Source: Thiothrix fructosivorans
GTDB lineage: Bacteria > Pseudomonadota > Gammaproteobacteria > Thiotrichales > Thiotrichaceae
DNA: 64,000 nucleotides
Reading direction: 5' to 3'
Assembly (NCBI RefSeq): GCF_017349355.1
Contig: NZ_JAFMPM010000008.1
Location: 682,001-746,000 of the forward strand
Below the pieces are notes generated by a model. That model was not told the DNA's origin, ran no database searches, and saw nothing but the letters and a program-made list of their open reading frames with translations. Shown here one piece after another: positions 10,121 to 19,503 of the stretch. Position 1 is the stretch's first letter; the number at the start of each line of letters is the position of its first letter. The translations under genes and the position numbers were made by a program.

Positions 10121-13094
10121 ATTCTCCCGGCTTTATTAGTCGGGAGTGGATTGAAACTATCAGTAAAGTGGCGGCGCGACGGGTTGCTGCGATTCTCCCG
10201 GCTTTATTAGTCGGGAGTGGATTGAAACTGTGCGATGCACCCCGTTTTCGTGCTCGGCTAGCATTCTCCCGGCTTTATTAGTCGGGAGTGGATTGAAACG
10301 CCGTATTCGTCTGGGCTTACTTGGATGCTATTGGTATATTCTCCCGGCTTTATTAGTCGGGAGTGGATTGAAACACCGCTCATCACCCCGGCAGCGTAGG
10401 CGCGTGCGTATTCTCCCGGCTTTATTAGTCGGGAGTGGATTGAAACTTTCGCAAGTTTTGCCGCCAGTCGGTGATATTTTGCATTCTCCCGGCTTTATTA
10501 GTCGGGAGTGGATTGAAACATCAATTCGTCTAAATGAATGTCCTTATTTTGCTATTCTCCCGGCTTTATTAGTCGGGAGTGGATTGAAACACGATATGGG
10601 GATGAAAAGTGAAATTGAACAAGCACATTCTCCCGGCTTTATTAGTCGGGAGTGGATTGAAACAATGTAACTCATGCGATTGGTCTGGCGATAGTGATAT
10701 TCTCCCGGCTTTATTAGTCGGGAGTGGATTGAAACATCAATTCGTCTAAATGAATGTCCTTATTTTGCTATTCTCCCGGCTTTATTAGTCGGGAGTGGAT
10801 TGAAACACACCAAAGCTGGGGAATACGCGTGGAAGGACCATTCTCCCGGCTTTATTAGTCGGGAGTGGATTGAAACATCCAAAGCGAATCAGTGAATATT
10901 CCCAAGGATATTCTCCCGGCTTTATTAGTCGGGAGTGGATTGAAACGCCGGTGCCGAGGTATTTAACGGTATTGTCGGCATTCTCCCGGCTTTATTAGTC
11001 GGGAGTGGATTGAAACAGCGAAAACCCTGAATGAATCAGCGAAGGCGGTGATTCTCCCGGCTTTATTAGTCGGGAGTGGATTGAAACCCGGAAAACCAAC
11101 TGGCTATTTTGGCAGGGTCGAATTCTCCCGGCTTTATTAGTCGGGAGTGGATTGAAACAAGCGGGGCTGTACCGAAGTGTGTGAATTCCACAATTCTCCC
11201 GGCTTTATTAGTCGGGAGTGGATTGAAACAGGGCGCGGGTGGTGCTGGCACTGCAAGAGCGCAATTCTCCCGGCTTTATTAGTCGGGAGTGGATTGAAAC
11301 ACCGCATGGCCCGGTAACACGATGACTGAACACACGATTCTCCCGGCTTTATTAGTCGGGAGTGGATTGAAACTTGTACAACGACTTGTGCATCATCATC
11401 AGGGTTTCATTCTCCCGGCTTTATTAGTCGGGAGTGGATTGAAACATGAGCATTAATGACACGGGACGGCATTGTTATAAGGATTCTCCCGGCTTTATTA
11501 GTCGGGAGTGGATTGAAACCCGTGCAAAGTGGAACGTCGCCCCAATCTGGCGAATTCTCCCGGCTTTATTAGTCGGGAGTGGATTGAAACAACATCGTAT
11601 TTTTTACGCCAATAGTCAGGGCCATTCTCCCGGCTTTATTAGTCGGGAGTGGATTGAAACTAGCGCTCAACTGGTTGTCACGCAGATAAAAATATTCTCC
11701 CGGCTTTATTAGTCGGGAGTGGATTGAAACCTTGATCTCTTGAGCGAACGTCACCGTAATGGCCCCCATTCTCCCGGCTTTATTAGTCGGGAGTGGATTG
11801 AAACGGCGCGTAGCTCGACCTTGAATCCGTGGTTGTAGTATTCTCCCGGCTTTATTAGTCGGGAGTGGATTGAAACATCGCGGAATGCACGGAGTGCGAC
11901 TAGATTTGCGTATTCTCCCGGCTTTATTAGTCGGGAGTGGATTGAAACACGGCAGCGCGTGCTGCCCTCTCCAATATGAGTTGGGATTCTCCCGGCTTTA
12001 TTAGTCGGGAGTGGATTGAAACCCTGAAAATTGCGCTGGATGCGCCAGAAATCACATTCTCCCGGCTTTATTAGTCGGGAGTGGATTGAAACAACGCCGT
12101 GCCAATCCCGCAGATATAGCGGCGCAATTCTCCCGGCTTTATTAGTCGGGAGTGGATTGAAACCTGCAAGAAAAGCTCGTGCCAACTGTCGAGTAATCAA
12201 TTCTCCCGGCTTTATTAGTCGGGAGTGGATTGAAACAAAGAAGCCCGCCCCGTGCGGGCTTGTTTGGTATATTCTCCCGGCTTTATTAGTCGGGAGTGGA
12301 TTGAAACTGCAACGGCTGAGTTCGGCGAGTCGCTGTATTTGCATTCTCCCGGCTTTATTAGTCGGGAGTGGATTGAAACCAGTCATCCATCAGCGTGTTA
12401 AAAATCACGGATGCATTCTCCCGGCTTTATTAGTCGGGAGTGGATTGAAACACAATGCCTTTCAGGTGATCAATGACCGCAGGAATTCTCCCGGCTTTAT
12501 TAGTCGGGAGTGGATTGAAACAGATGAAATACTGTCTACTCGTGAAGAGGGTGCAGCATTCTCCCGGCTTTATTAGTCGGGAGTGGATTGAAACGCTCTC
12601 CACCAATAACCCCACTGTCCAGACCAAATATTCTCCCGGCTTTATTAGTCGGGAGTGGATTGAAACAGCAAGACACCGCCACCGCCACCAAAGCGGGTAG
12701 AATTCTCCCGGCTTTATTAGTCGGGAGTGGATTGAAACCAGCCTTGGGTGCTTGGTTAGAGTCGCGCCTGCATTCTCCCGGCTTTATTAGTCGGGAGTGG
12801 ATTGAAACTCCGCTTCCGCGCCTGCAAGCCCTCCGTCCAGCATTCTCCCGGCTTTATTAGTCGGGAGTGGATTGAAACCATGAGCCATTGCAGGCTTTCA
12901 GCGGCGTATTGCTATTCTCCCGGCTTTATTAGTCGGGAGTGGATTGAAACGCGCTGCATCTTGTTCATCGGCACGACCTGACCCATTCTCCCGGCTTTAT
13001 TAGTCGGGAGTGGATTGAAACATGTGCTGGTCAAAGGTGAAGATCAGCGGCTTGTCAATTCTCCCGGCTTTATTAGTCGGGAGTGGATTGAAAC
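10121..13094 (+). CRISPR. Type I-C CRISPR array, leader-proximal segment (repeats 1-42)
   Basis: By hand count there are 42 copies of a 37-bp repeat starting ATTCTCCCGGCTTTATTAG and ending CGGGAGTGGATTGAAAC, with spacers of 33-37 bp. I saw no repeat variants. CTCCCGGC and GTCGGGAG form an 8-bp stem (one G-T pair) around TTTATTA, giving the hairpin that Cas5c would cut. The GTGGATTGAAAC end fits the type I-C 5' handle. The spacers at 10520-10553 and 10736-10769 are identical. Repeat 42 (13058-13094) is followed by the spacer into which the IS66 element inserted. Open reading frames through the array are artefacts. Confidence 0.99.
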
Positions 13095-13098
13095 ACCA

Positions 13099-13106
13099 CG
13101 GGGGTG
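13099..13106. repeat. Left 8-bp target-site duplication of the IS66 element
   Basis: CGGGGGTG directly precedes the left GTAA terminus of the insertion sequence and is repeated exactly at 14747-14754. Eight base pairs is the usual IS66-family duplication length. Both copies fall inside one CRISPR spacer. Confidence 0.95.
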
Positions 13107-14746
13107 GTAATTGATCACATCCCCACCCCTTGCGGTAAAGCGGGCAGGGCAAAGCCAGCGCGGGCAGCGGTAATAACACTGGCAAGATAAGCCAAGGCAG
13201 ACTGTCCACGTTTGCGGCAAGTACCGATGATGCTGGCCAGCATGGCAAACGCACGGCTCCCCGTAGCACTCTTTGTGCCATGGTTGGTTTTGCGCAGGAT
13301 CACCCAATGGCGCAACGCCCGCTCAGCCTCATTATTGGTCAAGGGAAGCCACGGGTGGTCAAGGATTCGGAAAATGGCATCCCAATCATTGATGAACTCT
13401 TTCGCCAGTGCCGCCGTCTTGTCATGGGCAGATACGGCATGGATCAAGCATAATGCCCTGAATTCCAGGAGTTTTGCCTGATGGCGTTGACGGATCACGT
13501 CGGTTTGCGTCCCCACCGTGCCGCCTGCTGCCCGCCAAGCGTAAATGTCGTCCTGTAATACCCTCAGCCAAGCGAGGGTGAAGTTGCCAAACGTCCGCCC
13601 GTCTTTGTCCAGTGATTCTGCCAGCCCACGGGCTTTGCGGATCAGGTGCGCCCAGCAACGCAAGCGTTTGGGGTGGTGGCGGTAAGCGGCATAGCCATCA
13701 CTCATCAGCCAGCCCCCAAAGTGGGGGCTAATCACGTTGTCGAGCATTTCAATGGTGCGCTGCCCTACGTAGAAACAAACGCTGAGGGTGGTGACGAATG
13801 TCCATAGCCACAGGGCTTCGCCACGCTCTTTCCAAGAGGTTTCATCAATATACAGCACCCCGCCGTCAGCGGTGGCTTCTGCCAACAGCCCTTCCACCAA
13901 GGCATCTTCCAATGGAGAAGCACTCGCGGCTGCTTCCTCAAAACATTGCTGCAACACCCCGACACTTAGGGGAATGCCCAACACCTCCCGCAACAGTTCT
14001 TGTGTGCCACGCAGTGACAAGCGTGAGCGCAGCCGTAGGTGGACAATAAGTGCCGCCAGATTGCCCCCAATCAGCCGCCACTCGCCCACATCAACCTCCG
14101 GGTATAACGGGTCGGGAGCTTGGCGATGCGGGATATGGCGGCTCACATGACCGCAGGTGCATACGCTATCGTGAAGGTGGTGGCGGGTGGTGATGACGGT
14201 CAGTCCGGGGTTCCCATCCGTGCCAAACTGGATGTCCACACTGTCATAGGCGGTATAAATACGGGAGACAGCCGCATCCAGGGACCTGCCACAGGCTTCA
14301 CATCGGCTGGGGTAATGGTGTTCGTCTGCATTGATGGGCGGATGCCATACCCGACCATAACCCGGTGCGCCGGGTTGTTTACCCGCTTTGCGTTTGGCTG
14401 GTTGGGCTGGCTTTGTGCCCGCCACAGCTTCTGGTTCCGGGGTTGGCTTTCCTCTGGCTGCACCCACCCCTTCTGTTTCGGGCAAAGCCACCGTTTTGGG
14501 TGACGTTTCCCACGGGAAACCGCTGCTGGGTGGTTTGGAGGAGTTGTTGGAGTTTTGGTTGATCTGTTCCCGCGCTTCTTTCAGGTCATGCAACAACTTG
14601 GTCGACAGGTGCAGCAGTTCCTCCGGCGTGAGCTTGGCAAGGTACTGGCTGTTAAGCTGTTTGAGGCTGTGGTCTTTCAGTTGTTGGGTCATCGGGGGAG
14701 TGTCGCAAATTTAGTGCGTTTGGGTAAGGGGGGACTGTTCAGTTAC
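13107..14746 (-). mobile_element. IS66-family insertion sequence (1640 bp) inside a CRISPR spacer
   Basis: The ends are imperfect inverted repeats: the left reads GTAATTGATCACATCCCC, and the right, read inward, GTAACTGAACAGTCCCCC. The element is flanked by the perfect duplication CGGGGGTG and carries a single transposase gene, without the tnpA/tnpB accessory genes of classical three-gene IS66 members. Removing it and one duplication restores a 35-bp spacer (13095-13106 joined to 14755-14777), within the normal spacer range. Insertion was therefore clean and did not touch a repeat. The perfect duplication and intact transposase suggest it is recent. Confidence 0.95.
13115..14692 (-). CDS. tnpC: IS66-family transposase (TnpC-type, single-gene element)
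   Basis: This is an intact DDE transposase of 525 aa. It has an N-terminal coiled segment followed by NSSKPPSSGFPW, the IS66 hallmark, then a basic proline-rich linker (about 65-115). A zinc-finger-like region follows (CEACGRSL, then CTCGHVSRHIP). The catalytic core shows YIDETSW, MSDGYAAYRHH and NNEAERALRHWVILRK as the D, D and E motifs. The stop lies eight bases inside the left end, and the start 54 bp inside the right end. It is transcribed against the direction of the CRISPR array. Confidence 0.95.
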   Translation of the reverse strand: MTQQLKDHSLKQLNSQYLAKLTPEELLHLSTKLLHDLKEAREQINQNSNNSSKPPSSGFPWETSPKTVALPETEGVGAARGKPTPEPEAVAGTKPAQPAKRKAGKQPGAPGYGRVWHPPINADEHHYPSRCEACGRSLDAAVSRIYTAYDSVDIQFGTDGNPGLTVITTRHHLHDSVCTCGHVSRHIPHRQAPDPLYPEVDVGEWRLIGGNLAALIVHLRLRSRLSLRGTQELLREVLGIPLSVGVLQQCFEEAAASASPLEDALVEGLLAEATADGGVLYIDETSWKERGEALWLWTFVTTLSVCFYVGQRTIEMLDNVISPHFGGWLMSDGYAAYRHHPKRLRCWAHLIRKARGLAESLDKDGRTFGNFTLAWLRVLQDDIYAWRAAGGTVGTQTDVIRQRHQAKLLEFRALCLIHAVSAHDKTAALAKEFINDWDAIFRILDHPWLPLTNNEAERALRHWVILRKTNHGTKSATGSRAFAMLASIIGTCRKRGQSALAYLASVITAARAGFALPALPQGVGM

Positions 14747-14754
14747 CGGGGGTG
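14747..14754. repeat. Right 8-bp target-site duplication of the IS66 element
   Basis: This exact copy of CGGGGGTG follows the right terminus TTAC of the insertion sequence. The remaining spacer half runs from here to the next repeat at 14778. Confidence 0.95.
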
Positions 14755-14777
14755 GTGTTGGCAGAGGTTGCCTTGCG

Positions 14778-17700
14778 ATTCTCCCGGCTTTATTAGTCGG
14801 GAGTGGATTGAAACTCCCGCAGTTGGGTACACCAACCGCACGGCAGGATATTCTCCCGGCTTTATTAGTCGGGAGTGGATTGAAACAGGGGAAAGCCCAA
14901 AATGCTTGGCAAGATCGTCCATTCTCCCGGCTTTATTAGTCGGGAGTGGATTGAAACTTCGCCGTCCATGCCCTCGAATTGCAGTGCGTACAATTCTCCC
15001 GGCTTTATTAGTCGGGAGTGGATTGAAACCCCCGGTGCGTTGGCACTGGTCGAGCAAATGCAGATTCTCCCGGCTTTATTAGTCGGGAGTGGATTGAAAC
15101 GCGGTCGGCTTTTTCCATCTCTGCCGCCAGCTCATATTCTCCCGGCTTTATTAGTCGGGAGTGGATTGAAACGACCGCCACCAAACCCACCCAAAATACA
15201 ACGACTAATTCTCCCGGCTTTATTAGTCGGGAGTGGATTGAAACAACGTAGTCATCAACCTTGATGAGCGCGTCAGAGGCATTCTCCCGGCTTTATTAGT
15301 CGGGAGTGGATTGAAACGATAATATCGACTTCCACAGCGTCCATTTCAACGGCGATTCTCCCGGCTTTATTAGTCGGGAGTGGATTGAAACCGAATGAAA
15401 CAGGTGCAATAGGTCTTCGGCTGGTACATTCTCCCGGCTTTATTAGTCGGGAGTGGATTGAAACACGCACCAGATCAGCATTGCTACGCTTGCCAATGCA
15501 TTCTCCCGGCTTTATTAGTCGGGAGTGGATTGAAACTAAAGCCGCCTGCTATGGGATAATGGCTAACGTGGATTCTCCCGGCTTTATTAGTCGGGAGTGG
15601 ATTGAAACAACTGTAACAACGCTTACCGTCAAGCCTGACAAGCATTCTCCCGGCTTTATTAGTCGGGAGTGGATTGAAACAGTTTCAGATTGGGTAGAGA
15701 AAAATTAAACGGTAGTATTCTCCCGGCTTTATTAGTCGGGAGTGGATTGAAACAGCGACTCAGTGGTCGAATCAATGGTTGCTTGATAATTCTCCCGGCT
15801 TTATTAGTCGGGAGTGGATTGAAACATAAATGGAACTCGGACATGCGCTTGTGCATCCAAGATTCTCCCGGCTTTATTAGTCGGGAGTGGATTGAAACCG
15901 TGCTGACCTTGGTTGGCGGCCCCGTGGGTGCGTATTCTCCCGGCTTTATTAGTCGGGAGTGGATTGAAACCGTGCTGACCTTGGTTGGCGGCCCCGTGGG
16001 TGCGTATTCTCCCGGCTTTATTAGTCGGGAGTGGATTGAAACCCAGTGAGCAAGTTTGTTTGATTCAAAAATCTCATTCTCCCGGCTTTATTAGTCGGGA
16101 GTGGATTGAAACCCCAGCGTTTCAGCGCATACCCAGCATTCTGTGTACACATTCTCCCGGCTTTATTAGTCGGGAGTGGATTGAAACTGACTGCCTTACG
16201 CACCTTGGGTATGCGCCTGCGAGATTCTCCCGGCTTTATTAGTCGGGAGTGGATTGAAACCACCAGCTTAGTGGCATGTGCAGGCGCTCTTACGGATTCT
16301 CCCGGCTTTATTAGTCGGGAGTGGATTGAAACAACATATCCCCTTTGCGCTGGAACATGGCACCGTATTCTCCCGGCTTTATTAGTCGGGAGTGGATTGA
16401 AACAGGTTTAATGGTTTTTTGTACTATGCCGTGTTCAATTCTCCCGGCTTTATTAGTCGGGAGTGGATTGAAACCGTGGGAAAATGATCGAAGGATCAAA
16501 GCTCTGCATTCTCCCGGCTTTATTAGTCGGGAGTGGATTGAAACCCTGTGCCCATCGGTAATGCGGTGATCGGGATGGCATTCTCCCGGCTTTATTAGTC
16601 GGGAGTGGATTGAAACTGATCGCCGTAGCAACCTTGGTTGTGGTTGGTCTGATTCTCCCGGCTTTATTAGTCGGGAGTGGATTGAAACATCCCATGCTGC
16701 TTCCATTCGTGCTTTGTCTGCATTCTCCCGGCTTTATTAGTCGGGAGTGGATTGAAACTTCGGTGACGTTGATAACGATATGTCGCTAGATACATTCTCC
16801 CGGCTTTATTAGTCGGGAGTGGATTGAAACGTTCGTTGTCTGTGAGACATTAGGTTCAGGCGACATTCTCCCGGCTTTATTAGTCGGGAGTGGATTGAAA
16901 CCCGTTTTGTAAGCGAAACGTTATCAGCGGTCTGCATTCTCCCGGCTTTATTAGTCGGGAGTGGATTGAAACAGAGGATCACGTAATAACCCCGGAACGT
17001 AACAGTACATTCTCCCGGCTTTATTAGTCGGGAGTGGATTGAAACGAGCGTGCGATATTGGTGCGCAACAAGATAAGAGAATTCTCCCGGCTTTATTAGT
17101 CGGGAGTGGATTGAAACCTCAGTAATCGCCCGCTCTTGATTGTGCCAGCCTAATTCTCCCGGCTTTATTAGTCGGGAGTGGATTGAAACTTGAGTTTGCC
17201 TAAAGCAAACCGCGATAAAACCACCATTCTCCCGGCTTTATTAGTCGGGAGTGGATTGAAACCGACTGGTTAAGTTGTGGCTTGCGTGTAGCAGGATTCT
17301 CCCGGCTTTATTAGTCGGGAGTGGATTGAAACACCGTCTTTGCTGTATCACCACGGCTTACCCTACATTCTCCCGGCTTTATTAGTCGGGAGTGGATTGA
17401 AACACGCAGCAGCAGTGCCTTCCCCGTTGCGTTATGCAATTCTCCCGGCTTTATTAGTCGGGAGTGGATTGAAACTTTTTGAATTGATTCTTTAGTCATC
17501 AATTCTTTTAATTCTCCCGGCTTTATTAGTCGGGAGTGGATTGAAACACTATTACAACGCTTCACAGCGATGGCAAGTTACATTCTCCCGGCTTTATTAG
17601 TCGGGAGTGGATTGAAACACCTGTGCATACCGAGGGTATCCGATTGCGCCAATATTCTCCCGGCTTTATTAGTCGGGAGTGGATTGAAACTGCCATGATC

Positions 17701-19486
17701 TGGCTAAGTCCGCCCACGCCTTGTTATTCTCCCGGCTTTATTAGTCGGGAGTGGATTGAAACAATGGCGCGATGTGGATGATGTTGGTGTTGGGCGATTC
17801 TCCCGGCTTTATTAGTCGGGAGTGGATTGAAACGACTGTAGACTGCATTGCAGCCAGCTTGGATTTAAGATTCTCCCGGCTTTATTAGTCGGGAGTGGAT
17901 TGAAACATGCCAACATAGCGACAAACGCCACGCTAATGAAATTCTCCCGGCTTTATTAGTCGGGAGTGGATTGAAACCAGCAAATCCAGCAGCCCAGCCG
18001 TTACATAGCCAATATTCTCCCGGCTTTATTAGTCGGGAGTGGATTGAAACCTCGGAATACTCAATCCACACATCACCATGACAAGGATTCTCCCGGCTTT
18101 ATTAGTCGGGAGTGGATTGAAACTGGAGTACGGAGGAACTTGCCTACTCCATCCTCAATTCTCCCGGCTTTATTAGTCGGGAGTGGATTGAAACATCTGT
18201 GCATAGCATATATGCTCTAAGGAACATAATATTCTCCCGGCTTTATTAGTCGGGAGTGGATTGAAACACCTAGCATACACAGATTAGCATATTCGCGCCA
18301 CATTCTCCCGGCTTTATTAGTCGGGAGTGGATTGAAACAACTGGCATGAGCTGCAAGGTGTACGTGTAAATACATTCTCCCGGCTTTATTAGTCGGGAGT
18401 GGATTGAAACATATTTTGGGATATTCGCGACTGCTCACAATGGTTATTCTCCCGGCTTTATTAGTCGGGAGTGGATTGAAACCGTAAGTGGACAACCGCA
18501 CGTCATACGACATACTAATTCTCCCGGCTTTATTAGTCGGGAGTGGATTGAAACTTCCATCGCCTGCTGCGCCACGGCTGCTTTAACATTCTCCCGGCTT
18601 TATTAGTCGGGAGTGGATTGAAACACAATCTGTGGCATTGGCATTGCTTGCCATAATCGCATTCTCCCGGCTTTATTAGTCGGGAGTGGATTGAAACACC
18701 CTGAGAGTGTTCTTTAAACCGAGGACTACGATTCTCCCGGCTTTATTAGTCGGGAGTGGATTGAAACCTATCCCAACACTCGCTAAACGTTGGGCAATAA
18801 ACCATTCTCCCGGCTTTATTAGTCGGGAGTGGATTGAAACGTTAACACGGATGGCACACTCTCAAAACTGGTACATTCTCCCGGCTTTATTAGTCGGGAG
18901 TGGATTGAAACACCCTGAGAGTGTTCTTTAAACCGAGGACTACGATTCTCCCGGCTTTATTAGTCGGGAGTGGATTGAAACACCTGCGAGGGGTTAATTT
19001 ATGAGCATGAAAACCGAATTCTCCCGGCTTTATTAGTCGGGAGTGGATTGAAACTCCGTATATGCGACGTTCTCCGAGCCATAATACTATTCTCCCGGCT
19101 TTATTAGTCGGGAGTGGATTGAAACAAGGGTACAACGTATTGACCGTTAGACATTGGCAAGATTCTCCCGGCTTTATTAGTCGGGAGTGGATTGAAACCA
19201 CTTATCCATACACATACACCTCAGGTAGTACCATTCTCCCGGCTTTATTAGTCGGGAGTGGATTGAAACAGGGTCAAACCGTTGCGCTGGCGTTATCCCT
19301 AGCTCATTCTCCCGGCTTTATTAGTCGGGAGTGGATTGAAACACCAGTAACCAACGGCGGATTTGGTCAATCGGCGGATTCTCCCGGCTTTATTAGTCGG
19401 GAGTGGATTGAAACTTTGAGAAAATACCAATACCGGTATCATCGTTCTCATTCTCCCGGCTTTATTAGTCGGGAGTGGATTGAAAC
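14778..19486 (+). CRISPR. Type I-C CRISPR array, leader-distal segment (repeats 43-108)
   Basis: By hand count there are 66 further copies of the same 37-bp repeat, same orientation, continuing the array beyond the IS66 insertion. All copies I read are identical, including the terminal one (19450-19486), which is often degenerate in other arrays. Two consecutive spacers (15899-15933 and 15971-16005) are identical. The spacers at 18698-18730 and 18912-18944 are also identical. The array ends 17 bp from the glnD stop codon. Short translated runs such as SPGFISREWIET or ILPALLVGSGLK come from the repeat and are not proteins. Confidence 0.99.
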
Positions 19487-19503
19487 GTTGGTCGGGAGCA
19501 AAA

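Noticed and set aside
10158-19449. Possible self-targeting spacers
   Set aside because: I compared only a few spacers by eye with genes in this window and saw no match. Without a search, no claim can be made either way.
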